A stretch of DNA of 64,000 nucleotides from Antiquaquibacter oligotrophicus (GTDB taxonomy: Bacteria > Actinomycetota > Actinomycetes > Actinomycetales > Microbacteriaceae), in NCBI RefSeq assembly GCF_020535405.1, contig NZ_CP085036.1:1550001-1614000 (forward strand), in the 5' to 3' direction. The position numbers and the translations under genes are program-made. Shown one piece after another: positions 24,581-32,589 of the stretch. Each line of letters opens with the position of its first letter. Within the stretch, counting starts at the first letter, position 1. Under the pieces are notes generated by a model. It made no database searches and was not told the origin of the DNA. It saw nothing but the letters and a program-made list of their open reading frames with translations.

Positions 24581-25620
24581 AGTTCGCGCACCCGCTGCCG
24601 GCGGACGATCCAGATGAAGAAGGGTGCCCCGATGACGGCCGTGATGATGCCGACCTGGATCTCTTCCGGCCGCGCAATGACACGACCGAGAACGTCCGCT
24701 GCCACGAGGAGTGCTGCTCCACCGATTGCCGAAAACGGCAGCAGCCAGCGGTAGTCGGTGCCGACGATGAGACGGCACACGTGAGGAACAACGAGACCGA
24801 CAAATCCGATGGGGCCAGCGACGGCGGTCGCGGTGCCGCACAGCAGGATCGCCCCGATCGCTCCGACGAGGCGGGTGCGCCCGACGCGCTCGCCGAGTCC
24901 CGCCGCGAGGTCGTCGCCGAGCGCGAGCACGGTCATGCCGCGCGAACTGATCAGGCACAGCACCGCTCCGAGTGCGAGGATCGGCGCGACAACTCCGATG
25001 CGCCCCCAGTCCGCTCCGCCGACGCCCCCGATCTGCCAGAACTGATAGAGCGTGAGCACGTCGACGCGCGGTAGGAGGATCGCGGTGACGAGCGAACTGA
25101 GCGCTGCGGATGTCGCGGCCCCTGCGAGGGTGAGTTTGAGCGGTGTAGCCCCTCCCCGGCCCAACGAGCCGACCGTGTACACACCCGCGGAGGCCACGGC
25201 GGCGCCGAGGATCGCGACGGCGACCATCGTGTAGGGCTCGCTGAGCCCGGCGAAGGCGATACCGATGACCACGGCGAGGGCTGCTCCCGACGACACTCCG
25301 AGGATGCCCGGGTCGGCGAGAGGATTCCGCGTCACGGCCTGGATGCTCGCACCAGCAAGCGCGAGGGCAGCACCGACGATGATCGCGAGCACCGTGCGCG
25401 GGACACGCTTGACCACCGCGGACTCTCCAATTCCCGACGTGCTGCCGGAGAGGCCGCCCACGATCTCATCCCACGAGACATCCCGCGCGCCAAAGGCGAG
25501 GGATGCAACACACAGCACCGCGAGCACGCCGAGCGCGACAGCGAGCCACCCCAGGCGCACCAGCCGAGTTCGCTGGAGCGTGTGGGCCGGTGAGCCCGGG
25601 GTGATGGTGGCGGTGGTCAC
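24577..25620 (-). CDS. Iron-siderophore ABC transporter, permease 1 (FecCD family)
   Basis: 347 aa. GTG 25620 overlaps the binding-protein stop (GTGA). The FecCD signatures KRVPRTVLAIIVGAALALAG, RNPLADPGILGVSSGAAL and GPIGFVGLVVPHVCR are present. It differs clearly from the second permease, so the pair is an old duplication rather than a recent one. Confidence 0.94.
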   Translation of the reverse strand: MTTATITPGSPAHTLQRTRLVRLGWLAVALGVLAVLCVASLAFGARDVSWDEIVGGLSGSTSGIGESAVVKRVPRTVLAIIVGAALALAGASIQAVTRNPLADPGILGVSSGAALAVVIGIAFAGLSEPYTMVAVAILGAAVASAGVYTVGSLGRGGATPLKLTLAGAATSAALSSLVTAILLPRVDVLTLYQFWQIGGVGGADWGRIGVVAPILALGAVLCLISSRGMTVLALGDDLAAGLGERVGRTRLVGAIGAILLCGTATAVAGPIGFVGLVVPHVCRLIVGTDYRWLLPFSAIGGAALLVAADVLGRVIARPEEIQVGIITAVIGAPFFIWIVRRQRVREL

Positions 25621-26639
25621 GACGCGGTGAGGGGCTCCGAGAGCGTCGCGAAGTACTCGTCGATGCCCCACCCGATCGACAGCGGTGACGGGTTGGCCGA
25701 AGCGGCGAGCGGTGCGGAGTTCTCGAGCACCGCAATGCGTCCTTCCGCGATGGCGGGGATGGTGCGCAGAAGCGGGTCGGCCTGGAGCTGCGTGATGATC
25801 GCGCCATCCGCATCCCCGTAGGTCACGAACACGTCGACGTCGGCGAATCGGTCGGCGGCCTCGGAGCTGACGGTCACGTAGAACTCGTCGGTGCCGGCGG
25901 ACTCCTCGGTCACGATCTCGGGCGCGGGGAGTCCGATTTCCTCGAGGAATCCCGGGCGCGTGTCGTGGCTCGTGTAGAACCCGATCTGACTGAGGTCGGA
26001 GGGGTCGAGGTAGGAGAACAGCACCTTGGCGTCGGCGAGTTCCGGATGCCCGGCGAGCGCGTCGTCGATCTGCGTGTCGAGCTCCTCGATGAGCGCCTCG
26101 CCCTCGCTTTCGAGCCCGAGAGCTGTCGAGTTCATGCGGATCATGTCGTCCATGGACGTGCCCCAGGCCACGTCGGGGTAGGCGACGACGGGCGCGATCT
26201 TCGACAGGGTGTCGTACTCCTCCTGAGTGATGCCGGAGTAGGAGGCGAGGATGACGTCCGGGTCGGTGTCGGCGACAGCTTCGAAGTCGATGCCGTCGGT
26301 CTCGTCGAAGAGCACCGGTGTCTCGGCGCCCAGCTCCTCGAGCTTGTCCTCGACCCACGGCAGCACACCGTCGTTGTCGTCATCCCCCCACGTTGCCTTG
26401 CTCATGCCGACCGGCACGATACCGAGGGCGAGCGGAACCTCGTGGTTGGCCCAGGCGACGGAGGCAACACGCTCCGGTTTCGCGTCGATCGTCGTCGTGC
26501 CGTAGACGTGCTCGATTGTGACGGGGAAGACTCCGTCGGAGGCGGCCTGTTGCTGCTCGTTGTCGGTCGTGGAGCACGCGGCGAGAGTGAGCGCAACGGC
26601 GCTGATGGCGACGATCGCGGTGGGGCGGAGGCGGGTCAC
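25617..26639 (-). CDS. Iron-siderophore ABC transporter, substrate-binding lipoprotein
   Basis: 340 aa from GTG 26639, chosen because AAAGGA lies 7 nt upstream; the in-frame ATG at 26660 has no ribosome site and abuts the iron box. A lipobox (LTLAAC, lipidated C22) follows a short hydrophobic core. The rest is a TroA/FepB-like class III binding protein (ERVASVAWANHEVPLALG; DPDVILASYSGI). It captures ferric siderophores on the outer face of the membrane. First gene of a five-gene operon controlled from the iron box at 26662-26680. Confidence 0.93.
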   Translation of the reverse strand: MTRLRPTAIVAISAVALTLAACSTTDNEQQQAASDGVFPVTIEHVYGTTTIDAKPERVASVAWANHEVPLALGIVPVGMSKATWGDDDNDGVLPWVEDKLEELGAETPVLFDETDGIDFEAVADTDPDVILASYSGITQEEYDTLSKIAPVVAYPDVAWGTSMDDMIRMNSTALGLESEGEALIEELDTQIDDALAGHPELADAKVLFSYLDPSDLSQIGFYTSHDTRPGFLEEIGLPAPEIVTEESAGTDEFYVTVSSEAADRFADVDVFVTYGDADGAIITQLQADPLLRTIPAIAEGRIAVLENSAPLAASANPSPLSIGWGIDEYFATLSEPLTAS

Positions 26640-26661
26640 AAGGGTCCTTTCGGTGGGCATG

Positions 26662-26680
26662 TTAGGGGAGCCTAACCTAA
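26662..26680. promoter_or_regulatory. Iron box (DtxR/IdeR/DmdR operator)
   Basis: TTAGGGGAGCCTAACCTAA matches the 19-bp DtxR-family consensus TTAGGTTAGGCTAACCTAA at 16 of 19 positions. On the minus strand it contains TAGGCT, a -10 candidate for the uptake operon; on the plus strand it ends 21 bp before the hemE -10 hexamer. One site can therefore hold both siderophore uptake and haem synthesis under iron control. Confidence 0.85.
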
Positions 26681-26701
26681 TTAAGCAGAGCGGTCTAGCG
26701 T

Positions 26702-26707
26702 TACTCT
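26702..26707 (+). promoter_or_regulatory. -10 hexamer of hemE (leaderless)
   Basis: TACTCT 6 nt before GTG 26714, downstream of the iron box. Confidence 0.55.
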
Positions 26708-26713
26708 GGAACC

Positions 26714-27769
26714 GTGAACCTCCCAGCCCAGCACCCCCTCAACGACGGCCGAACCGCCGAATCACGGCTCGTCCGGGCCTATCGCGGGGAGCGCCCCGAG
26801 GTCACACCCGTGTGGTTCATGCGTCAAGCCGGGCGCTCGCTACCCGAGTACCGCGAGCTGCGGGTCGGCACCGCGATGCTCGATGCGTGCCTGACGCCAG
26901 AACTCGCGAGCGAGATCACACTCCAGCCCGTACGCAGGCACGGAGTGGATGCCGGCATCTTCTTCAGCGACATCGTCATCCCCGTGAAGCTCGCCGGCGT
27001 CGGGGTCGAGATCGTTCCGGGTCGTGGACCCGTGGTCGAGCATCCGATCCGCACCGCAGCCGACGTTCTCGCGCTGCGACCGCTCGATCCGGCCGCGCTG
27101 GAACCCATCACCCGCGCCGTGGAACTCACCGTCGCCCAGCTTGGCTCGACCCCCCTCATCGGATTCGCGGGGGCGCCATACACACTCGCGTCGTACCTCG
27201 TCGAGGGCGGGCCGTCCAAGGATCAGCTGCGCACGCGCACCCTCATGTACTCGGACCCCCACACGTGGGCGGCGCTGCTGAACTGGTGCGCCGATGTGAC
27301 AGGGCAGTTTCTGCGAGCCCAGGTGCTCGCCGGTGCATCCGCCGTCCAACTCTTCGACTCGTGGGTGGGGTCGCTGAGCGAGCAGCAGTACGTGCGCAGG
27401 GTCGCGCCGCACTCGAAGCGTGCCCTGTCCCATCTCCGCGGCCTCGACGTGCCGCGTGTGCACTTCGGTGTCGGCAGCGGGGAACTCCTGCACGCCATGC
27501 ACGCGATCGGCGTTGACGTCATGGGGGTCGATTGGCGCATCCCCCTCGACGAAGCCGAGCGGCGGCTCGGCGGGGGTGTTCCCCTCCAGGGCAACCTCGA
27601 CCCGGCACTCCTCGGTGCTCCCTTGCCCGTGCTGGAGGCGCACGTGCTCGACGTGCTCGACCGCGGGATGCTCGCACCGTCGCACGTCGTCAACCTCGGG
27701 CACGGCGTGCCGCCCGAGACCGACCCCGACGTGCTCACGCGCATCGTGGAACTGGTGCACTCACGATGA
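26714..27769 (+). CDS. hemE: Uroporphyrinogen decarboxylase
   Basis: 351 aa. It decarboxylates uroporphyrinogen III to coproporphyrinogen III in the cytoplasm. The family N-terminal motif [16 protein letters not shown] and the [17 protein letters not shown] segment are intact. GTG 26714 is supported by the leaderless hexamer; no ribosome site is present. First gene of the rightward haem row, followed by hemY after 6 nt. Confidence 0.96.
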   Translation: MNLPAQHPLNDGRTAESRLVRAYRGERPEVTPVWFMRQAGRSLPEYRELRVGTAMLDACLTPELASEITLQPVRRHGVDAGIFFSDIVIPVKLAGVGVEIVPGRGPVVEHPIRTAADVLALRPLDPAALEPITRAVELTVAQLGSTPLIGFAGAPYTLASYLVEGGPSKDQLRTRTLMYSDPHTWAALLNWCADVTGQFLRAQVLAGASAVQLFDSWVGSLSEQQYVRRVAPHSKRALSHLRGLDVPRVHFGVGSGELLHAMHAIGVDVMGVDWRIPLDEAERRLGGGVPLQGNLDPALLGAPLPVLEAHVLDVLDRGMLAPSHVVNLGHGVPPETDPDVLTRIVELVHSR

Positions 27770-27775
27770 GTTCCC

Positions 27776-28990
27776 GTGACTGACGTCACCGTTGTCGGCG
27801 GCGGCATCGGTGGGCTTGTTGTCGCACGCCTACTCGCGCTTGCCGGGCGTACGGTGACACTGCTCGAAGCGTCCGACCGGCTGGGCGGCACCGTGGCGAG
27901 CCACACCGTAGGCGGCCTTCAACTCGATGCCGGTGCCGAGAGTTTCGCCACCCGAGGCGGCACGGTTCGAACGCTCGCGGCTGAGCTCGGGCTCGGCGAT
28001 CGTGTTGTTGCCCCCGCGGCTCTCAGCGCGTGGTTGCAGCCAGTCTCCGGCGAGGCCGTGCCCCTACCCGATGCCGCGCTCCTCGGCATCCCGGGGACGC
28101 CGCTCGCGGCCGACGTCATCACCGCCGTCGGTGGAGCGGCCGCGTTCCGCGCCCAGCTCGATTCGCTCATCCCCGCGCTGTGGGCGCGGAAATCGCTCAC
28201 CGTCGGCCAGCTCGTGCGGCGTCGGATGGGGGCCGGTGTGCTCGAGCGACTCGTCGCGCCCGTCGTCCACGGCGTGTACTCGATTCATCCGGACGACCTC
28301 CCCATCGACCGAGTAGCCGGACTTCGTCAGGCTTATGGTCTGCAGGGCTCGCTCGCGGCAGCCGTGCGCTCACTGCGTGATGCCGCGCCCGCCGGCTCGG
28401 CCGTGGAAGGGATCGAGGGCGGGGTGCACCGGCTCGTGTCGGCGCTCGCCTCCGACCTCGACAGGCTCGGTGTCGCGGTCGAGTTGGGGCACGAGGTGAC
28501 CTCACTCGCTGGCCTCTCCGGCACGGTCATCGTTGCTGCTCCCGGCGTGGTGGCGCCCGTCGATGGGCGGGACGTGACCGTCGCCACCCTCGTCGTCGAT
28601 GCGCCGTGGTTGGATGCAGCACCCCGAGGTACGGGGGTGCTCGTCGCTCGAGGGGCACGAGGCATCCGTGCACGCGCACTCACGCATTCGACGGCGAAGT
28701 GGCCATGGCTGCGCGATCGTGCGGAGGGCAAACACGTGCTGCGCCTGTCGTATGACGATGAACCCGACAACCTTGCCGAGTCGGCGCGCACGGATGCCGA
28801 GGCTCTCCTCGCAGCGGAGCTTCCACCCGCGTCGATCCTCGACTTCGCCCGCGTGACGTGGACCCGGCCAGCGGCCCTCACGACCCCGACGGACCACATC
28901 GTGGTCGGCGAGACCGTCGGTGGCTCCGGCATCGCGGGCATCGTCGCGCACGCGGAGCGAACCGCGCGAACGCTACTGGAGAACTCATGA
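27776..28990 (+). CDS. hemY: Coproporphyrinogen III / protoporphyrinogen oxidase (HemY/CgoX type)
   Basis: 404 aa. FAD-binding GGGIGGLVVARLLA near the N-terminus and the matching C-terminal VVGETVGGSGIAGIVAHAERTA define the HemY-type oxidase. With ChdC and the actinobacterial HemH in the same gene row, its substrate is best taken as coproporphyrinogen III (coproporphyrin-dependent route). GTG 27776 begins the family N-terminus (VTDVTVVGGG). Stop overlaps the SIP-like gene start by 4 nt. Confidence 0.93.
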   Translation: MTDVTVVGGGIGGLVVARLLALAGRTVTLLEASDRLGGTVASHTVGGLQLDAGAESFATRGGTVRTLAAELGLGDRVVAPAALSAWLQPVSGEAVPLPDAALLGIPGTPLAADVITAVGGAAAFRAQLDSLIPALWARKSLTVGQLVRRRMGAGVLERLVAPVVHGVYSIHPDDLPIDRVAGLRQAYGLQGSLAAAVRSLRDAAPAGSAVEGIEGGVHRLVSALASDLDRLGVAVELGHEVTSLAGLSGTVIVAAPGVVAPVDGRDVTVATLVVDAPWLDAAPRGTGVLVARGARGIRARALTHSTAKWPWLRDRAEGKHVLRLSYDDEPDNLAESARTDAEALLAAELPPASILDFARVTWTRPAALTTPTDHIVVGETVGGSGIAGIVAHAERTARTLLENS

Positions 28991-29781
28991 CGAACATCAC
29001 GATCACCCACGCAGAGACGGGAGTCATCCACGCCGAAGTGCTGCGAAGCCAGCGCATCTCGCCGAACTTCGTACGCGTCACCTTGACGGGCGACGATCTG
29101 CGGCGGTTCGAGTACCGCGGATTCGACCAGTGGTTCCGGCTCGCGCTCCCCGTCGACGACTCGACCCGGTTCGACAACCTGCCGAGCCGCGTCGACACCC
29201 GCGGGTATCTCAAGTTCCTCATGCTGCCGAAGACCACCCGTCCGGTCATCCGTAACTACACCGTGCGAGCGTTCCGGCCGGAGGGCCCCGAGCTCGACAT
29301 CGACTTCGTGGTGCACGGCACGGAGGGTGTCGCTGGCCCGTGGTCGGCCGCAGTGGAACCCGGCGAGAGGGTGGCGTTCATCGACCAGGGGTGCGGGTGG
29401 AAGGGCGTGGCATCCGACTACGTGCTGCTCGTCGCCGACGAGACCGGACTGCCCGCCGTTGCGAGTGTGCTGCGCGACCTGCCGAGGGAGGCCACGGGCC
29501 ATGCCGTCATCGAGGTGCCCGACCTCGCCGACCAGCAACCGACCGACGCGCCCGACGGTGTCACGGTGCGCTGGGTCGCGCGAGAGGGCGACGCGAAGCC
29601 CGGGACTCTCGCGCTTGACACTGCGAAGGCGCTCTCGCTGCCCGCAGGCACCCCCTACGTTTTTGTGGTCGGCGAGTCCGCCCTCGCGACGGGACTGCGA
29701 CGCTGGGCGGTCTCCGAACGCGGCGTCCCGAAGTCGCACGTCACCTTCTGCGGCTACTGGAAGCAGGGGCACGGCCACTAG
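28987..29781 (+). CDS. Second siderophore-interacting protein, in the haem operon
   Basis: 264 aa. Same family as the protein at 21833-22768: FAD motif VIRNYTVRAFRPEG (about 84-97), LLVADETGLPAVASVL, and end motif FCGYWKQGHGH. ATG 28987 overlaps the hemY stop. Placed among haem genes, it may free iron from siderophores for the ferrochelatase two genes on. That is inference from position; both SIP paralogues have complete motifs. Confidence 0.9.
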   Translation: MTNITITHAETGVIHAEVLRSQRISPNFVRVTLTGDDLRRFEYRGFDQWFRLALPVDDSTRFDNLPSRVDTRGYLKFLMLPKTTRPVIRNYTVRAFRPEGPELDIDFVVHGTEGVAGPWSAAVEPGERVAFIDQGCGWKGVASDYVLLVADETGLPAVASVLRDLPREATGHAVIEVPDLADQQPTDAPDGVTVRWVAREGDAKPGTLALDTAKALSLPAGTPYVFVVGESALATGLRRWAVSERGVPKSHVTFCGYWKQGHGH

Positions 29782-29786
29782 TTTTT

Positions 29787-29820
29787 TTGGTGGTCACCAA
29801 CTAAATTTGGTGACCACCAA
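29787..29820. promoter_or_regulatory. Double palindrome, probable operator of the MNT module
   Basis: TTGGTGGTCACCAA (29787-29800) and its exact complement (29807-29820) are separated by 6 nt; each half is itself nearly symmetrical (TTGGTG-NN-CACCAA). It sits directly before a TATTCT -10 candidate (29822-29827) and the HTH-MNT gene, so autorepression by that protein's HTH is likely. It could also form a hairpin ending the upstream transcript. Confidence 0.65.
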
Positions 29821-29837
29821 CTATTCTGGGAGGCACC

Positions 29838-30458
29838 ATGCAGTTTCAGAACCCATTCGCTGTGATCACTCCCAGCGCCGATGGGGACGTGCTTCAGGTC
29901 GTCGCGCGCGCCCCCCAGGCCTGGCACACCTCGGCTGCGGTGGCGCGGATCGCCGGCACCCGATCCCAGGAGGGGGTACGACTCGTCCTGAATCGACTTG
30001 TCGAACAGGGCATCGTCGAGCGTGAGGCAGACACCCAGGGGCATCGATTCCGTCTGAACCTGGACCATCTCGCCTCCGACGCCGTCATAGCCATCGCCCG
30101 GCAGTGGGAGACCTTCCTCTCGCGTCTCACACTCGAGGTGGAGAGTTGGAATCGACCGCCCCTGTACGGAGCCGTGTTCGGCTCGGCAGCGCGCCAGGAC
30201 ATGAAGGCGACAAGCGACATCGACCTCTTCCTCGTTCGCCCAGAAGGACTCACCGACGACAGCTGGTTCGAGAACGTGACGGTCTTGGAACACAAGGCTT
30301 CGAGGTGGACGGGAAACGATGTGCGAACGCTCTGGATGGATGGGTCAGAGGTTTCGGAGCGTGTGCGCGAGACCGTACTGAGGGATATCCTCCGTGACGG
30401 CGTCCGCATCACGGGAGATCCCCTCTGGCTGAGACGTGTTGTGGGTGGGTCACGATGA
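29838..30458 (+). CDS. Winged-helix/MNT nucleotidyltransferase fusion (antitoxin-like)
   Basis: 206 aa. An N-terminal winged helix (about 15-75: TSAAVARIAGTRSQEGVRLVLNRL) is fused to a minimal nucleotidyltransferase domain with G115-S116 and D127-x-D129 (FGSAARQDMKATSDIDLFLV). In HEPN/MNT toxin-antitoxin pairs the MNT protein AMPylates and disarms the HEPN RNase. The catalytic residues look intact, although the usual G-E after GSxAR is Q-D. Strong ribosome site (GGGAGG). The next gene, overlapping by 4 nt, is a broken HEPN-like partner. The module interrupts the haem row. Confidence 0.82.
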   Translation: MQFQNPFAVITPSADGDVLQVVARAPQAWHTSAAVARIAGTRSQEGVRLVLNRLVEQGIVEREADTQGHRFRLNLDHLASDAVIAIARQWETFLSRLTLEVESWNRPPLYGAVFGSAARQDMKATSDIDLFLVRPEGLTDDSWFENVTVLEHKASRWTGNDVRTLWMDGSEVSERVRETVLRDILRDGVRITGDPLWLRRVVGGSR

Positions 30459-30708
30459 GGACCATCGAGTGCACCGCCAACACGCGGGAGGGCCGGATGC
30501 GCAAAGCGACGGACACGCATCGGGCCAGAGTCACGACGAAGCTCGAAAGTTGCTAAGACAAGCTGAGCCCTCGCTCGAAACCTCTCTCACGACGCTGTTG
30601 GGCATAAAGACCGATGCTGGATACGGATCGGTCGCGCTGTCCGCGCAGAAACTGAAGGCCGCCGAACGCGCGGCGCGAAAGCTGGTCGAAGCGGCCCGAA
30701 CCGTCTAG
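30455..30708 (+). pseudogene. HEPN-domain partner gene, internally deleted and frameshifted
   Basis: The ATG at 30455 overlaps the MNT stop (ATGA) and reads MRTIECTANTREGRMRKA, a typical start of the actinobacterial HEPN-like partner, but stops after 33 codons. From about 30500, a different frame reads on from GHASGQSHDEARKLL through TLLGIKTDAGYGS to KLVEAARTV, the usual C-terminal half of that family, ending at 30708. About 40-45 central residues, including the Arg of the R-x4-6-H RNase motif, appear to be lost at the junction. A 90-codon frame from 30436 is open but has no family N-terminus. Confidence 0.7.
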
Positions 30709-30742
30709 TTTTCTACGGCGCGTATTTTCTACAGCGTGTAGA
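30709..30742 (+). promoter_or_regulatory. Tandem 16-bp repeats before chdC
   Basis: TTTTCTACGGCGCGTA (30709-30724) is followed directly by TTTTCTACAGCGTGTA (30725-30740), 14 of 16 identical. The second includes a perfect palindrome TCTACA-GCG-TGTAGA (30728-30742). The spacing and symmetry suggest a regulator binding site for the second half of the haem row; the regulator is unknown. Confidence 0.5.
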
Positions 30743-30760
30743 GAGTGCGAGGATGGAACG

Positions 30761-31417
30761 ATGACAGACGAAGCGCTCGGCTACACGTTGTGGGCAGTTT
30801 TGCGCAGGGATGGCGCCACCCCGGCAGGTACGGGTGATCTAGCCCCCGCGATCGCGGCGGTCGAGGCTGCGGGGGTCACAATCCGCGGGTTCTACGACGT
30901 GTCATCCATGCGGGCGGATGCCGACCTCATGATCTGGATGCACGGCGAGAAGCCCGAGACGCTGCAGTGGGCACTCCGCGAACTGCGTCGCAGCGAGCCC
31001 CTGAAGAGCCTGCTCCCCACGTGGAACGCGATGGGAGTGCACCGCGAGGCCGAGTTCACGCGCAGCCACGTGCCCGCGTTCCTCCGCGGCAAGGAGCCGG
31101 AGGCCTGGCTCACCGTTTACCCCTTCGTGCGCTCCTACGAGTGGTACCTGCTGCCCGACGATGAGCGCAAGGCGATGCTCGCCGACCACGGACGCAAGGG
31201 TTCCGAGTACCCGCAGGTGCTGGCCAACACCGTCGCGGCCTTCGCGCTCGGCGACTACGAGTGGATCCTGCCGCTCGAGGCACCGGAACTCGTCGACCTC
31301 GTCGACCTCATGCGCCATCTACGGCAGACGGATGCCCGGCTGCACGTGCGCGAGGAGATCCCGTTCTACACCGGTCGCCGCATCCGCGTCGACGAGATCG
31401 CGGAGGTGCTGTCGTGA
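30761..31417 (+). CDS. chdC: Coproheme decarboxylase (ChdC/HemQ)
   Basis: 218 aa. It makes haem b from coproheme using peroxide, the last step of the coproporphyrin-dependent pathway of Gram-positives. The chlorite-dismutase-like fold is recognisable; YPFVRSYEWYLL carries the catalytic Tyr region and FALGDYEWILPLEA the actinobacterial signature near the haem site. ATG 30761 follows GAGGATGG. The gene overlaps hemH by 4 nt. Confidence 0.95.
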   Translation: MTDEALGYTLWAVLRRDGATPAGTGDLAPAIAAVEAAGVTIRGFYDVSSMRADADLMIWMHGEKPETLQWALRELRRSEPLKSLLPTWNAMGVHREAEFTRSHVPAFLRGKEPEAWLTVYPFVRSYEWYLLPDDERKAMLADHGRKGSEYPQVLANTVAAFALGDYEWILPLEAPELVDLVDLMRHLRQTDARLHVREEIPFYTGRRIRVDEIAEVLS

Positions 31418-32589
31418 CGCTGACAAACGGTGAGGTTGGGCGACTCGTGCCCGGCGCAACCCCTGCCGCATCATCCGGCCCCGAGCACGTGGAGGAGCCC
31501 GTCGCCTACGACGCGATCCTGCTCGCGAGCTTCGGCGGCCCCGAGGGGCAGGACGACGTGATCCCCTTCCTCCGCAACGTGACGCGCGGCCGCGGAATCC
31601 CCGAGGAGCGCCTCGAGGAGGTCGCGCACCACTACCGTGCGTTCGGCGGCGTGAGCCCCATCAACGACCAGAACCGTGAACTCAAGGCAGCCCTCGAGGC
31701 GGAGCTCGCGAAGCGCGGCATCGACCTGCCGGTGCTGTGGGGCAACCGCAACTGGGACCCGTACCTTCGGGATGCCCTCACCGAAGCGCACGAGCGCGGG
31801 TTCACGAAACTCATCGCCGTCGGCACGAGTGCCTACAGCTCCTATTCGAGTTGCCGCCAGTACCGCGAGGATTACGCGATGGCTCTCGAGGAGACCGGCC
31901 TCGGCGGGGTCATCCAGATCGACAAGGTGCGCCAGTTCTTCGACCACCCCGGTTTTGTGGAGCCCTTCATCGAGGGCACGCGTGACGGCATCGCCGCGCT
32001 CGAGGCGCAGGGCATCCCGCGCGATCACATCCACGTACTGTTCGCGACACACTCCGTGCCGACGGATGACGCGATCCGCAGCGGCCCCCGCGACCGCGAC
32101 TTCGGGGAGGGTGGCGCCTACGCCGCCCAACATCTCGCGGTCGCCGAGGTGGTGGTGCGCGAGGTCGCCGACGGAATCGGGTGGGACCTCGTCTACCAGT
32201 CCCGCTCCGGGCCGCCGACGCAGCCGTGGCTCGAACCGGACATCAACGACCGCATCGTCGAGCTCGCGGGGCAGGGCGTGAAGGGTCTCGTGATCGTTCC
32301 GCTCGGGTTCATCTCCGATCACATGGAGGTCAAGTGGGACCTCGATACCGAGGCGCTCGAGACGTCTGAGGAGAACGGCATCACCGCGGTGCGGGTTCCC
32401 ACCCCCGGTGTGCACGCTGCCTTTGTGAGCGGGCTTGTCGATCTCGTGCTCGAACGCCGCGACGGAGTACCGACCGCCGAACGACCGGCACTCACCGATC
32501 TTGGCCCCTGGTACGACGTGTGTCGCCCCGGCTGCTGCGAGAACATCCGTCTCGGATTTAAGCCGGCTCTCGCGGGGATCGCGCCGTGA
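31414..32589 (+). CDS. hemH: Coproporphyrin ferrochelatase
   Basis: 391 aa from GTG 31414, which overlaps the chdC stop (GTGA). It inserts Fe2+ into coproporphyrin III. Family motifs LLASFGGPEGQDDVIPFL, the metal-site SRSGPPTQPW and IVPLGFISDHMEV are present. Cys residues in SSCRQY (~147) and the C-terminal DVCRPGCCENI match the pattern of actinobacterial ferrochelatases that bind a [2Fe-2S] cluster. A ~25-residue N-terminal lead precedes the usual domain start. Confidence 0.95.
   Translation: MTLTNGEVGRLVPGATPAASSGPEHVEEPVAYDAILLASFGGPEGQDDVIPFLRNVTRGRGIPEERLEEVAHHYRAFGGVSPINDQNRELKAALEAELAKRGIDLPVLWGNRNWDPYLRDALTEAHERGFTKLIAVGTSAYSSYSSCRQYREDYAMALEETGLGGVIQIDKVRQFFDHPGFVEPFIEGTRDGIAALEAQGIPRDHIHVLFATHSVPTDDAIRSGPRDRDFGEGGAYAAQHLAVAEVVVREVADGIGWDLVYQSRSGPPTQPWLEPDINDRIVELAGQGVKGLVIVPLGFISDHMEVKWDLDTEALETSEENGITAVRVPTPGVHAAFVSGLVDLVLERRDGVPTAERPALTDLGPWYDVCRPGCCENIRLGFKPALAGIAP

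Noticed and set aside
29785..29830. Double palindrome as a simple terminator of the SIP gene
   Set aside because: A hairpin is possible, but the only T-run precedes it on the plus strand and the halves are individually symmetrical, which fits an operator better.
30436..30708. 90-codon frame as an intact HEPN gene
   Set aside because: Its first ~25 codons are an out-of-frame reading of the MNT end and the true N-terminus; only the C-terminal part matches the family, so a pseudogene fits better.
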